Assembly (NCBI RefSeq): GCF_025061645.1
Contig: NZ_JANYMP010000004.1
Location: forward strand, 172,047-236,046
Direction: 5' to 3'
Length of the DNA: 64,000 nucleotides
From: Umezawaea endophytica
GTDB lineage: Bacteria > Actinomycetota > Actinomycetes > Mycobacteriales > Pseudonocardiaceae
The translations under genes and the position numbers were made by a program. The notes below the pieces were generated by a model. The model was not told where the DNA came from, made no database searches, and was given only the letters and a program-made list of their open reading frames with translations. Below are positions 31,842 through 40,672 of the stretch, one piece after another; positions within the stretch are counted from its first letter, which is position 1; each line of letters starts with the position of its first letter.

Positions 31842-33785
31842 ATGCTGCGCAAAAAACGCGGCCTGCTCGCGGGTGCGTTCTTCGCGGTGCTCCTCGTCGC
31901 CGCGGGAGGTGTGACCGGCGCGCAGTCAGCTCCGGCCCCCGCCGACGGCGGTCCCCAGTTCATCCGGCTGGTCAGCCGCACGTTCGACCCGCTCGCCGCG
32001 CAGAGCAAGGCCGCGGTCGCGGACAGAGGCGCGTACCTGGTGCAGTTCAAGGGAAGCCTCACCGACGTCCAGCGCCGCCAGTTGCGGGCGATGGGGGCGC
32101 GCGTCGGCACGTACGTGCCCGACCTCGCCCACGTGGTGCGGATGAACGCCACCACCCGCGCCAAGGTCCAGCGGCTCCCGTTCGTCCGCGCCCTGGCGGA
32201 GTTCCGGGCCGCGGACAAGGTCGACCCCTCCACCGCGGCCGTCGCCGGGCGCTACCTCGTGACGCTGGCCGAGCAGGACTCCAAGGACCAGAAGGCCGTC
32301 GCGGACCGGATCACCGCGCTCGGCGGCGCGGTGGAGGAGGTGTCGGTCAGCGGCCAGCACCTCACGGCCGTGCTCGGCGCGGACCAGGTCGTCGCCGTGG
32401 CGGGGCTGCCGGAGGTGATCGCGGTCGGCGCGGAGTCCGCGCCCGAGACCGACATGGCCATCGCGCGGGAGACCAGTGGCGCCAACAAGATCCAGGACGC
32501 GGGCGGCTACACCGGCCGTGGTGTGCGGGGCGAGGTGATGGACGGCGGCCTGCGCGTCACGCACCAGGAGTTCGCCGCCCAGCCGCCGGTCGCGCACGGG
32601 CCGAACTCGACGGACACCAGCCACGGGACGTCGACGTACGGCGAGATCTTCGCCTCCGGCGTCAGCACGGCGCACCGGGGCATGCTGCCCGACGCGCAGG
32701 GCATCTTCGCCACGTACACCGGCAAGGACCGCTACGCGCACACCAAGGAACTGGTCGACCCGGCGGGCCCGTACCGCGCGGTGTTCCAGAGCAATAGCTG
32801 GGGCGACGCGCTGACGACCTCGTACACGTCCATCTCCGCGCAGATGGACAAGATCGTGTTCGACCACGACCTGCTGATCTGCCAGTCGCAGAGCAACGCG
32901 GGCACCCGCAGCTCCCGGCCGCAGGCGTGGGCGAAGAACGTGCTGTCGGTCGGCGGCCAGTACCACTTCAACACCGCCGACCGGGCGGACGACAGGTGGA
33001 ACAGCGGCGCCAGCATCGGACCGGCGGCCGACGGCCGGATCAAGCCGGACATCTCCAACTACTACGACCGCATCGACACGACCTCGTCGACCAGCAACAC
33101 CTCGTACACCACGTCGTTCGGCGGCACGAGCGGCGCGACGCCGATCACCTGCGGCAACGCGGGCCTGCTGTTCCAGATGTGGGCGGACGGCGTGTTCTCC
33201 GGCGGGCCGGGCAAGGCCGGTGACGTGTTCGCGTCCCGCCCGCACGCGGCCACGGCCAAGGCGCTGCTCATCAACACCGCCAACCAGTACGCGTTCACCG
33301 GGACCGCGCACGACATGACCCGCACCCACCAGGGCTGGGGTTCGGCGAGCGTCGGCAACCTGCACGCCAGGGCGGAGGCGAACGGCTGGAAGCTGCCGGT
33401 GCTGGTGGACGAGACCGACCTGCTGGCCACGGGTGACAGCAAGCGGTACACCGTGGATTCGGACGGCACGAAGCCGTTGCGCGCCACGCTCGCCTACACC
33501 GACCCGGCCGGTACGCCGGGCGCGGCGAAGGCCGGGGTCAACGACCTGACGCTGAAGCTGACCGCGCCCGACGGCACGGTGTACTTCGGCAACAACGGCC
33601 TGTCCACCGGTGTCTGGTCCACCTCAGGTGGCGCGGCGAACACCGTGGACAACGTGGAGAACGTGTTCGTCGACGCCGCCGCGGCGGGCACGTGGACGGT
33701 CGAGGTGATCGCGACGCAGGTCAACGCCGACGGCCACGTCGAGACGGCCGAGACCGACGCGGACTACGCGCTGGTCGTGTCCTAG
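31842..33785 (+). CDS. Secreted S8 (subtilisin-like) serine peptidase
   Basis: 647 aa. Sec signal (1-30), then about 170 residues of inhibitor-like propeptide in two repeated modules (AYLVQFKGSLTDVQRRQL and RYLVTLAEQDSKDQ). The triad is Asp234 (EVMDGGLR, in place of the usual DTG), His261 (TSHGTSTYGE) and Ser430 (GGTSGATP), with Asn of QSNAGT as oxyanion residue. A C-terminal beta-sandwich of about 130 residues (P-domain/CUB-like, RATLAYTDPAG) follows. Ribosome-binding site GGAGG. An export protease for nutrient protein or processing. Confidence 0.93.
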   Translation: MLRKKRGLLAGAFFAVLLVAAGGVTGAQSAPAPADGGPQFIRLVSRTFDPLAAQSKAAVADRGAYLVQFKGSLTDVQRRQLRAMGARVGTYVPDLAHVVRMNATTRAKVQRLPFVRALAEFRAADKVDPSTAAVAGRYLVTLAEQDSKDQKAVADRITALGGAVEEVSVSGQHLTAVLGADQVVAVAGLPEVIAVGAESAPETDMAIARETSGANKIQDAGGYTGRGVRGEVMDGGLRVTHQEFAAQPPVAHGPNSTDTSHGTSTYGEIFASGVSTAHRGMLPDAQGIFATYTGKDRYAHTKELVDPAGPYRAVFQSNSWGDALTTSYTSISAQMDKIVFDHDLLICQSQSNAGTRSSRPQAWAKNVLSVGGQYHFNTADRADDRWNSGASIGPAADGRIKPDISNYYDRIDTTSSTSNTSYTTSFGGTSGATPITCGNAGLLFQMWADGVFSGGPGKAGDVFASRPHAATAKALLINTANQYAFTGTAHDMTRTHQGWGSASVGNLHARAEANGWKLPVLVDETDLLATGDSKRYTVDSDGTKPLRATLAYTDPAGTPGAAKAGVNDLTLKLTAPDGTVYFGNNGLSTGVWSTSGGAANTVDNVENVFVDAAAAGTWTVEVIATQVNADGHVETAETDADYALVVS

Positions 33786-33795
33786 CCGGACGCCC

Positions 33796-33832
33796 GAACT
33801 CCCCGTCACGACGCCGTCGTGGCGGGGAGTTC
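33796..33832 (+). terminator. Terminator after the peptidase gene
   Basis: 17-bp stem with one mismatch (GAACTCCCCGTCACGAC against GTCGTGGCGGGGAGTTC), loop GCC, 11 nt after the stop codon. Confidence 0.85.
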
Positions 33833-33948
33833 CGCGTGGAGGCCCGGCTCCGCCGCGCGGGGGTCCCACGTCCGGGTGAGCCGTGTGGCGGGGTCCGGCG
33901 GGCCGGTGCAGGGTGGTCGGTGACTTCGACACAGGAGGAAACCGCTGC

Positions 33949-34227
33949 ATGATCCGCGTCAAGCCCTCGGCGGGCGGCCAGGTCAACATCACGTTCGTGC
34001 TGTCCGATCCACCGCCGGGACACACCAGTGTCGTGGGGTGCTTCAACAACTGGACGCCGGGCAGGCACCGGCTGGTCAGGCGCTCCAACGGCACGTGGTC
34101 CACGGCGGTCCGGGTCGACTCCGGAGCGACGCTCTGCTTCCGCTACCTGGCCAGTGACGGCGTCTGGTTCGACGACCGCGACACCGAACTGGCTCGCGAC
34201 GACCGGGGGCAGTTGATCTCGGTCTAG
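33949..34227 (+). CDS. Stand-alone CBM48 / isoamylase early-set domain protein
   Basis: 92 aa. The whole protein is one Ig-like carbohydrate-binding domain: VNITFVLSDPPPGHTSVVGCFNNW, GTWSTAVRVDSGATLCFRYL and WFDDRDTE. This fold normally precedes GH13 glycogen-branching or debranching enzymes or sits in AMPK beta; here it is alone. Strong AGGAGGAAA ribosome-binding site. Lacks a secretion signal, so it acts in the cytoplasm, perhaps binding glycogen or trehalose-type glucans. Convergent with the STAS gene (7-nt gap). Confidence 0.85.
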   Translation: MIRVKPSAGGQVNITFVLSDPPPGHTSVVGCFNNWTPGRHRLVRRSNGTWSTAVRVDSGATLCFRYLASDGVWFDDRDTELARDDRGQLISV

Positions 34228-34234
34228 AGCTGGT

Positions 34235-34681
34235 TCACGCCCGGTGGGCCCCGGCCGCGCGCTGTGCGGGTTCGGGGCTCGCCGTGGTGGCGGCGAAGTC
34301 CATCGACACCCCGGCGGCCAACGCCAGGAACGCCGACCGGTGCAGTTCCCACCGTTTCTCCAGCCCGCACGTCGTGATCACCTTGAGCACGGCGGGGGAG
34401 CAGACCAGCGCCAGCGGCTGCTCGGTGGTCAGCGCGTTGATCCCGGCCGCGGCGAAGAACGTGACCTCGCTGAGGTCGACGACCACCGAGGTGAACCACA
34501 GCCGGGCGTGGGCGATGCGGTCGGCGAGCAGCCCGGCCGACATCGCGTCCACCTCGCCGCGCACGGTGACCACTCCGGCGTTGGCCGGTGGAGCGGGGCG
34601 GACGGTGACGGACAGGCCTCTGAAGGGCGGGATTTGCGCTGACCTGCTCGCGGACCGCCCGGTCGCGAATTCCAAGCTCAT
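34235..34681 (-). CDS. STAS domain protein (anti-sigma factor antagonist-like)
   Basis: 148 aa. NAGVVTVRGEVDAMSAGLLADRI and VVVDLSEVTFFAAAGINALTT form the STAS core; the phosphorylatable position lies in FFAAAGINAL, where the usual Ser is Ala, so phospho-control by an RsbW-type kinase is doubtful. A 30-residue N-terminal extension and a C-terminal Ala/Pro tail flank it. ATG giving MSLEFATG. No kinase or phosphatase partner is adjacent. Confidence 0.8.
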   Translation of the reverse strand: MSLEFATGRSASRSAQIPPFRGLSVTVRPAPPANAGVVTVRGEVDAMSAGLLADRIAHARLWFTSVVVDLSEVTFFAAAGINALTTEQPLALVCSPAVLKVITTCGLEKRWELHRSAFLALAAGVSMDFAATTASPEPAQRAAGAHRA

Positions 34682-34873
34682 GTGCGTGCCAACTCGGGTG
34701 TACACCGGGGTGTTCCCGAATGAGACGACTGAATATCAACCGGGACAGCGGTCCTACTTTATCGTTTCGTGATTCACTCGACAATGCGCGTCTTCGTCAC
34801 TGAATAGTCAGTCGGTGGGAGTAAAAGGCATTCCCGCGGAGGCTGGAGATCGCGGAGCGGAGTGGTCCGCCAA

Positions 34874-34894
34874 ACGGATAGCGTGACTATCCGT
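34874..34894. promoter_or_regulatory. Inverted repeat ACGGATAG-N5-CTATCCGT, candidate operator
   Basis: Perfect 8-bp arms with 5-nt spacer CGTGA, 50-70 bp upstream of a MerR-type gene. A TACACT -10 box begins 10 bp downstream, so the repeat overlaps the -35 region, the place where an autoregulating MerR-like protein would bind. The flanking 200 bp are noticeably AT-rich for this genome. Confidence 0.5.
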
Positions 34895-34944
34895 AACCGG
34901 CGATACACTGTGCACCGGGTGAGAACTCGAAAGGGAGGGCCCGG

Positions 34945-35586
34945 ATGCGCATGGCCGAACTGAGCGCCGAGTCTGGCGTTCCAGTCGCCACGATCAAGTA
35001 CTACCTGCGTGAGGGCTTGGTGCCCTCCGGTGAGCTGACCAGCCCCAACCAGGCCCAGTACCAGGCGAAGCACCTCCAGCGGCTCAAGCTCGTGCGCGCG
35101 CTGCTCGAGGTCGGCGGCCTCTCGATCGTCGACGTCCGCGACGTCGTCCGAGCCATAGACGACCGGGCTCCGACTCACGAACTCCTCGGCGTCGCCCAGC
35201 ACGGTCTGTTCGTGCGGAAGAACGAGGTCGACGAGGAGAGCCGCGCGTGGGCGCGGGCGCTCATCGACGACATCGCCGCGCAGCGCCAATGGACGCTCGA
35301 AGAGGGCGATCCCTACGTCAAGTCGTTGGTGAGCCTGCTCTGCACGTTCCGCGATCTCGGCCACTCGCACCTGCTCGGCATTTTTCCGCACTACGCCGAG
35401 ATCGCCGACGCCGTCGCGCTGGTCGACCTCGAAGCGATAGGCGACCTGCCGACCGCTGAGCAGATGGTGGAGAGCGCGGTCGTCGGGACCATCCTGGGTG
35501 ACGCGGTGTTCATCGCGCTGCGCCGGATCGCCCAGCAGTTCGCCTCGCGCAAGATGTTCGGCGAGGACCCGCCCGCGGCGGGGTGA
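34945..35586 (+). CDS. MerR family transcriptional regulator
   Basis: 213 aa. N-terminal MerR winged helix (MRMAELSAESGVPVATIKYYLREGLV), the wing and dimerisation helix through about residue 90, then an all-helical C-terminal domain resembling TetR-like ligand pockets (DLGHSHLLGIFPHYAEIADAV), unlike metal-binding MerR proteins with Cys loops. Ribosome-binding site AAAGGGAGG. Probably senses an organic compound and controls itself through the nearby inverted repeat. Confidence 0.9.
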   Translation: MRMAELSAESGVPVATIKYYLREGLVPSGELTSPNQAQYQAKHLQRLKLVRALLEVGGLSIVDVRDVVRAIDDRAPTHELLGVAQHGLFVRKNEVDEESRAWARALIDDIAAQRQWTLEEGDPYVKSLVSLLCTFRDLGHSHLLGIFPHYAEIADAVALVDLEAIGDLPTAEQMVESAVVGTILGDAVFIALRRIAQQFASRKMFGEDPPAAG

Positions 35587-36402
35587 TCACCAGTGCGCGG
35601 GCCTGCTCAAGGCAGGCGGCAGCGCGGTCCGCGCGTCACCCCTGGCGGCGTTCACCTGCGCCTGGGTGAGGAAGATGCTCCCGGTCAGGTCCGCGCCGCG
35701 CAGGTCGGCGTCGCGGAAGTCGGCCCCGATCAGGTCGGCCAGGCGGAGGTTCGCGCCCCTCAGGTCGGCCCCGATCAGGTAAGCGCCGCGCAGGTTGGCG
35801 CCCCGCAGGTCCGCGCCGGACAGCTTCGCGCCGATCAGGTCGGCGCCGCGGCGGATCCTCTTGTTCTTCTGCTTCGGCGAGCCCGCGCGCACGAGTTCGC
35901 TGGCGCGGAGCAGGAGGGCGTTCACGCCCTCGCGGTGGCCAGGCACGTCCAAGGCGCCGAACGCGTCGGGGTCCGTGCGGGTCAGCCGTTCGGTCTCGGC
36001 CAGCGACGCCTCCAGTTCGGCGCGCAGCGGCTCGACGGCGCGCAGGGCGAGCGCCTCCGTGAGGTAGAAGAGCAGCTCGTGCAACTGGCGCATCACCGGG
36101 AACACCGCGAACATCCGCTTCGCCGTGTCCTCCGAGTCCCGCCAGCTCTCGCCGCCGAACGTGACCTGCGAGGTCTTCTGCCCGGCGCCGAAGCAGTCGA
36201 ACACCGTGCAGCCGGAGAAGCCCTTCGCGCGCAGCGCGGTGTGGATGTCGCAGCGGTGGTCGGCGAGGAGGTTCCGGCACGGGTCCCCGGCGTCCTTGTC
36301 GACCGCGAAGTCCGCCGACCTGGAGAACGCCAGCGCGACGCAGCAGAGGCCGAAGCAGTTCGAGCAGTCGGCGCGCAGCTCGGACGGGGTGTTCTCGGGC
36401 AA
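35587..36402 (-). CDS. Pentapeptide-repeat protein with Cys-rich N-terminal domain
   Basis: 271 aa. The N-terminal 60 residues hold a dense cysteine set ([36 protein letters not shown]) likely to bind a metal or an Fe-S cluster. A helical middle follows, then about twelve A(D/N)LxG pentapeptides ([19 protein letters not shown] onwards) forming a right-handed quadrilateral beta-helix. The TTG start (PENTPSEL) has a GGAG site 11 nt upstream; no better start fits. Stop codon is adjacent to that of the convergent MerR gene. Pentapeptide helices often mimic DNA; function here unknown. Confidence 0.82.
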   Translation of the reverse strand: MPENTPSELRADCSNCFGLCCVALAFSRSADFAVDKDAGDPCRNLLADHRCDIHTALRAKGFSGCTVFDCFGAGQKTSQVTFGGESWRDSEDTAKRMFAVFPVMRQLHELLFYLTEALALRAVEPLRAELEASLAETERLTRTDPDAFGALDVPGHREGVNALLLRASELVRAGSPKQKNKRIRRGADLIGAKLSGADLRGANLRGAYLIGADLRGANLRLADLIGADFRDADLRGADLTGSIFLTQAQVNAARGDARTALPPALSRPAHW

Positions 36403-36497
36403 CGGGTTCCGGTCTCCTGGGAGGGCGTGTGGCGGTGCCACCAGGGTAGGTGAACGCCGAAACCGCCCGGCCGACGGCCGGGCGGTGGGGCGTCGGC

Positions 36498-37439
36498 TCA
36501 GAGAGCGGACTTGAGGAAGGAGATCGCCTGGGCGATGGCAGCCCTGGCGGCGTGGGTCTGGCTCAGGGCGTTCAGCATCACGAAGTCGTGGATGATCCCC
36601 TGGTAGCGGACGGCGGTGACCGGCACGCCCGCTTCGCGCAGCTTGGCCGCGTAGGCCTCGCCCTCGTCGCGCAGCACGTCCGCCTCGCCGGTGATGACCA
36701 GTGCCCGCGGCAGCCCCTCGAGCTGCTCGGTGGTGGCGCGCAGCGGGGACGCGGTGATCTCGGCGCGCTGGGCCGGGTCGGTCGTGTACTGGTCCCAGAA
36801 CCACTGCATCGCGTCGCGGCGCAGGAAGTAGCCCTCGGCGAACTCGCGGTACGACGCGGTGTCGAAGGAGGCGTCGGTCACCGGGTAGAACAGCACCTGG
36901 CCGGTGAACACGACGTCGCCGCGCTCCTTGGCGAGCAGCGTGAGGGCGGCGGTCATGTTGCCGCCGACCGAGTCGCCCGCGATGGCGACGCGGGTGCCGT
37001 CGAGGTCCTTGCTCGCGCCGTGGGTGCCGATCCAGCGGGCGACGGCGTAGTTCTCCTCGATGGCGACCGGGTAGCGGGCCTCGGGGGAGAGGCTGTACTC
37101 GGGGAACACCACGGCGGCGCCCGCGCCGACGGCGAGTTCGCGGACCAGCCGGTCGTGGGTGTGGGAGTTGCCGAACACCCAGCCCGCGCCGTGGATGTAG
37201 AGGATCACCGGCAGCACTCCCGTGACACCTTCGGGGCGCACGATCCGCACTCGCACGTCACCGGTCGGACCGCCCGCGACAACGAGGTCCTCGACGTCGA
37301 CGGCGGGCTTGGCGACCTCGCCGGACTGCACCTCGTCGACCGTCGTGCGGCCCTTCTCCGGGCCAAGGTCGAAGAGGTAGGGCGGCTTGGCGGTGGCGTC
37401 CGCGAAGTCCTGCGCGGCCTGCTCCAGAACGACGGTCAT
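36498..37439 (-). CDS. Alpha/beta hydrolase, hormone-sensitive-lipase (Aes) family
   Basis: 313 aa. Oxyanion motif [11 protein letters not shown] (HGGG type), nucleophile Ser in AGDSVGGNM, acid in [13 protein letters not shown] and His in GIIHDF. Cytosolic, no signal peptide. Ribosome-binding site AAGGAG. Divergent from a type II NADH dehydrogenase gene across a gap with an 8-bp inverted repeat. Acts on short-chain esters; natural substrate unknown. Confidence 0.92.
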   Translation of the reverse strand: MTVVLEQAAQDFADATAKPPYLFDLGPEKGRTTVDEVQSGEVAKPAVDVEDLVVAGGPTGDVRVRIVRPEGVTGVLPVILYIHGAGWVFGNSHTHDRLVRELAVGAGAAVVFPEYSLSPEARYPVAIEENYAVARWIGTHGASKDLDGTRVAIAGDSVGGNMTAALTLLAKERGDVVFTGQVLFYPVTDASFDTASYREFAEGYFLRRDAMQWFWDQYTTDPAQRAEITASPLRATTEQLEGLPRALVITGEADVLRDEGEAYAAKLREAGVPVTAVRYQGIIHDFVMLNALSQTHAARAAIAQAISFLKSAL

Positions 37440-37498
37440 CGCTGGCTCCTTCACTCGCTGCTCGAAGCTGACGTGGTGAACGCTAGTAAGCAATTAGC

Positions 37499-37523
37499 TC
37501 GTGCACAAGTTAAACGTGCACGA
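37499..37523. promoter_or_regulatory. TCGTGCAC-N9-GTGCACGA inverted repeat, candidate operator
   Basis: Perfect 8-bp arms around AAGTTAAAC in the divergent gap between esterase and NADH dehydrogenase genes. Adjacent AT-rich bases (GTAAGCAATTAGC) stand out. Suited to a TetR- or MarR-type dimer; the regulator is unknown. Confidence 0.45.
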
Positions 37524-37571
37524 TGTGTCGCACGTCTCGCGCTCACGGGCCCGGTGCACCAAGGTGGACCC

Positions 37572-38870
37572 ATGGCAGAGTCGACCCGTGTCGTGATCGT
37601 CGGTGGCGGATTCGCCGGATTCCAAGCCGCCCGCTCGCTCTCCCGCGCCCTGCCGAAGGACGCGCCCGTCGAGATCGTGCTGGTGAACCGCACGGACTAC
37701 TTCCTCTACCTCCCCCTCCTCCCCGAGGTCGCCGCGGCCGTCGTGGACCCGCGGCGCGTCACCGTGTCCCTGCCCGCCGCGCTGCCGCGCGTTCGGCTGG
37801 CACTCGGTGAGGTCACCAGTGTCTCGCTGGAGGACCGCACGGTCAGCTACACCGATCCCGAGGGCGGAGCGCACGACCTCTCCTACGACCGGGTGGTCTT
37901 CGCCTCCGGCAGCGCCAACAAGCTGCTGCCCATCCCCGGAGTCGCCGAGCACGCGCACGGCTTCCGCGGCGTGGCCGAGGCCCTGTACCTGCGCGACCAC
38001 GTCATCCGGCAGGTCGAGCTGGCCGCCGCCACCGACGACCGGGCGGAACGCGACGCGCGCTGCACCTTCGTGGTCGTGGGAGCCGGGTACACCGGCACCG
38101 AGGTCGCCGCGCAGGGACCGCTGTTCACCAAGGCGATCATCAAGCGGCACAAGGAACTCCGCGACCAGCGGATGCGCTGGATCCTCCTCGACGTCGCGCC
38201 GAAGGTGCTGCCCGAACTCGACCCGCGGCTGTCCCGCGCCGCCGACAAGGTGCTGCGCAAACGCGGCGTCGAGGTCGAGATGGGCACCTCCGTGAAGGAG
38301 GCGACCCGCGAAGGCGTCCTGCTGACCAGCGGCGAGTTTGTCGCCACGCGCACCCTCGCCTGGTGCGTCGGCGTCCGCCCCGATCCCCTCGCCGAGGCCA
38401 CCGGCCTGCCCACCGAGAAGGGCAGGCTCTGCGTCGACCCCAACCTCACCGTCCCCGGCCACCCCGAGGTCTTCGCCTGCGGCGACGCCGCCGCGGTCCC
38501 GGACCTCACGCGTCCGGGCGAGGTGACCGCCATGACCGCCCAGCACGCCGCCCGCCAGGGCACCCTCGCGGGCAAGAACGTCGCCGCCTCACTCGGCTAC
38601 GGCGCCGTCCTGCGCGACTACAAGCACCACGACCTCGGCTTCGTCGTCGACCTGGGCGGCTTCGACGCGGCCGCGAACCCCCTCCACATCCCCCTGTCCG
38701 GCTTCCCGGCGAAGGTCGTCACCCGCGGCTACCACCTGGTCGCCATGCCCGGCAACCGCATCCGCACCGCCGTCGACTGGGCACTCGACGCGGTACTCGG
38801 CCGCCAGTCCGTCCAACTCGGCCTGGTCCGCTCCGACGCCGTTCCACTGGAGACGTCGAAGCCCGGCTAG
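37572..38870 (+). CDS. Type II NADH dehydrogenase-like FAD oxidoreductase
   Basis: 432 aa. FAD motif VVIVGGGFAGFQAA at the N-terminus, NAD(P)H motif VVVGAGYTGTEVAAQ in the middle, and the second FAD contact VFACGDAAAVPD, with TAQHAARQGTLAG following. The C-terminal region (KVVTRGYHLVAMPGNRIRTAVDW) is amphipathic and would hold it at the membrane, as in NDH-2. Transfers electrons from NADH to quinone without proton pumping. The start ATG (MAESTR) gives the usual short N-terminus. Confidence 0.88.
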   Translation: MAESTRVVIVGGGFAGFQAARSLSRALPKDAPVEIVLVNRTDYFLYLPLLPEVAAAVVDPRRVTVSLPAALPRVRLALGEVTSVSLEDRTVSYTDPEGGAHDLSYDRVVFASGSANKLLPIPGVAEHAHGFRGVAEALYLRDHVIRQVELAAATDDRAERDARCTFVVVGAGYTGTEVAAQGPLFTKAIIKRHKELRDQRMRWILLDVAPKVLPELDPRLSRAADKVLRKRGVEVEMGTSVKEATREGVLLTSGEFVATRTLAWCVGVRPDPLAEATGLPTEKGRLCVDPNLTVPGHPEVFACGDAAAVPDLTRPGEVTAMTAQHAARQGTLAGKNVAASLGYGAVLRDYKHHDLGFVVDLGGFDAAANPLHIPLSGFPAKVVTRGYHLVAMPGNRIRTAVDWALDAVLGRQSVQLGLVRSDAVPLETSKPG

Positions 38871-38984
38871 AACTCGCCATCCCCGTGGGGGCGGTCCATT
38901 CGGGACGGTCGCGCGCGAGGGCCTGCGGCTCGTGGGACAAGGTCGACATCGCGAATCCGTCGACCGGACGCGGCCCTGCTCGAT

Positions 38985-38990
38985 TAGCGT
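38985..38990 (+). promoter_or_regulatory. -10 box close to the M20 peptidase start
   Basis: TAGCGT, 8 nt, ATG. The transcript would have at most 1-2 untranslated bases, so translation is probably leaderless. Confidence 0.45.
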
Positions 38991-38998
38991 GGGGCCAC

Positions 38999-40105
38999 AT
39001 GGACCACGAGCGCGCGTTGCCGGACCTGTTGGACGACATCGAGGAACTGGTGACGTGCGAGTCGCCGTCGGCCGATCTCGCGGCGGTCGCGGCGTCGGCC
39101 GACGTCGTCGCGCGGATCGGTGAGAAGCGGCTCGGCGTGGCGCCGGAGCGGATCGTCGTCGACGGTGTGAGCCACCTGCGGTGGAAGTTCGGTGACGGCC
39201 CGTCGAAGGTGCTGCTGCTGTGCCACCACGACACGGTGTGGCCGCTCGGAACCCTGCTGACGCACCCGTTCTCGATCGTCGACGGCGTGCTGCGCGGGCC
39301 GGGGTGCTTCGACATGAAGGCGGGCGTGGTGATGTCGGTGCACGCCGTCGCCGAGCTGGCCGACCCGTCCGGGGTGACGCTGCTGGTGACCGGCGACGAG
39401 GAGATCGGCTCGCCGAGTTCGCGGGCCCTGATCGAGGCCGAGGCGGCGGGGTGCGCCGCCGCGCTGGTGATGGAGGCGTCGGCCGACGGGGGAGCGCTCA
39501 AGACCGAGCGCAAGGGCGTGTCGTTGTACCGGGTCCGGGTGCACGGGCTGGCCGCGCACGCCGGGCTGGAGCCGGAGCGCGGGGTCAACGCCACCGTCGA
39601 ACTTGCCCACCAGGTGCTCGCGGTGACCGGGCTGGTCGACCCGGAGCTGGGCACGACCGTCACGCCGACGGTGATGTCGTCGGGCACCACCGGCAACACC
39701 GTGCCCGCGGCGGGGGAGTTCTCCGTCGACGTGCGCGCCCGGTTCGCCCACGAGCAGCTCAGGGTGGACGCCGCGATCCACGCCCTGCGGCCGGCTTTGC
39801 CCGGTGCGCGGCTGGAGGTGCTGGGCAAGCCGAACCGGCCCCCGCTGATGGCGGAGGCGTCCTCAGCCCTGTTCGACCGGGCCGCCGCGGTCGCCGCCCG
39901 GATCGGGCACCCGCCGTTGACCCGAGTCGCCGTGGGCGGCGGGTCGGACGGCAACTTCACCGCGGGCATCGGCGTCCCGACCCTCGACGGGCTCGGCGCG
40001 GTCGGCGGCGGCGCCCACGCGGACCACGAGCACGTGCTGGTGGCGGAACTCCCCGCGCGGACGGCGCTGCTGGCCGAACTGGTCGCTGAGCTGCTGGAGG
40101 CCTAG
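38999..40105 (+). CDS. M20 family metallopeptidase, carboxypeptidase G2-like
   Basis: 368 aa. Di-zinc site residues in LLCHHDTVWP, GCFDMKAG and GDEEIGS, further ligand in HADHEH near the C-terminus. The lid/dimerisation domain sits about residues 170-290 (VHGLAAHAGLEPERGVNA, with the His that contacts substrate). No signal peptide. Cuts C-terminal glutamate-like or N-acyl amino acids. Overlaps the convergent MarR gene by 4 nt. The ATG chosen fits the -10 box 8 nt upstream. Confidence 0.9.
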   Translation: MDHERALPDLLDDIEELVTCESPSADLAAVAASADVVARIGEKRLGVAPERIVVDGVSHLRWKFGDGPSKVLLLCHHDTVWPLGTLLTHPFSIVDGVLRGPGCFDMKAGVVMSVHAVAELADPSGVTLLVTGDEEIGSPSSRALIEAEAAGCAAALVMEASADGGALKTERKGVSLYRVRVHGLAAHAGLEPERGVNATVELAHQVLAVTGLVDPELGTTVTPTVMSSGTTGNTVPAAGEFSVDVRARFAHEQLRVDAAIHALRPALPGARLEVLGKPNRPPLMAEASSALFDRAAAVAARIGHPPLTRVAVGGGSDGNFTAGIGVPTLDGLGAVGGGAHADHEHVLVAELPARTALLAELVAELLEA

Positions 40106-40566
40106 CCGGTGCGGTCGATCGCGCGGGCCAGTTCCGTCAGCGCGTCGACCACCGAGGTGCGGCGCTCGGGCGGGATCTGGTCCAGCGCTTCCCGTTGGAA
40201 GGCCCGCATGCGGTTGTCGGCGACGTGCCAGGCGGTCTCGCCGCGCGGGGTCAGGGTGACGAGGACGGTGCGATCGTCGCCGCTCACCCGCTTGCGCGCC
40301 ACGAAGCCCTTGTCCTCCAGTTGCTTGAGGGCTCGGGTCGCGGTGGGCTGCGCCACTCCCGCTCGGGTGGCGAGCCTGCCGACGGCCATCGCGCCCTGCT
40401 CGGTGAGCGGGGTGAGGAGGACCAGTTGCGATTCCGACAACTGGTCCGGGCCGGTCGAGGTGGCGGCGAGACTGCTGCGGTTGCGGTGCATCAGGGCGTA
40501 GAGCCTGTTGCACGCCTTGGTGAACTCGTCGACTTCGTCGTCGGTGAGGTCGGCTGTCTCGGGCAT
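40102..40566 (-). CDS. MarR family transcriptional regulator (MhqR-like position)
   Basis: 154 aa. Winged helix with RLATRAGVAQPTATRALKQLEDKGF and wing RKRVSGDDRTVLVTLTPRG. ATG giving MPETADL. Divergent from an MhqD-like esterase across a short, strikingly AT-rich gap with two palindromes, as in MhqR/MhqD quinone-response loci. That functional analogy is inference. Confidence 0.9.
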   Translation of the reverse strand: MPETADLTDDEVDEFTKACNRLYALMHRNRSSLAATSTGPDQLSESQLVLLTPLTEQGAMAVGRLATRAGVAQPTATRALKQLEDKGFVARKRVSGDDRTVLVTLTPRGETAWHVADNRMRAFQREALDQIPPERRTSVVDALTELARAIDRTG

Positions 40567-40597
40567 GGGTCCAGTAAAGCACATGTGACGCTATTTT

Positions 40598-40657
40598 ATA
40601 GCTTGCTATTGTCTTTGTCCGCCATTGTGCTTCTTATGGTAAACATCTGACTAGTCA
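40598..40657. promoter_or_regulatory. AT-rich divergent control region with two palindromes
   Basis: ATAGC-TT-GCTAT at 40598-40609 and TGACTAGTCA at 40648-40657 lie between the MarR and esterase genes; a TATGGT box at 40636-40641 would serve the esterase. About half A/T, against roughly 28 percent for the rest of the window. Confidence 0.5.
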
Positions 40658-40672
40658 ACTGATTGGGTGGTC

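Noticed and set aside
40667..40672. GTG start for the esterase gene, 6 nt before the ATG
   Set aside because: Either is possible; ATG preferred as the stronger codon, and there is no better ribosome-binding site for the GTG.
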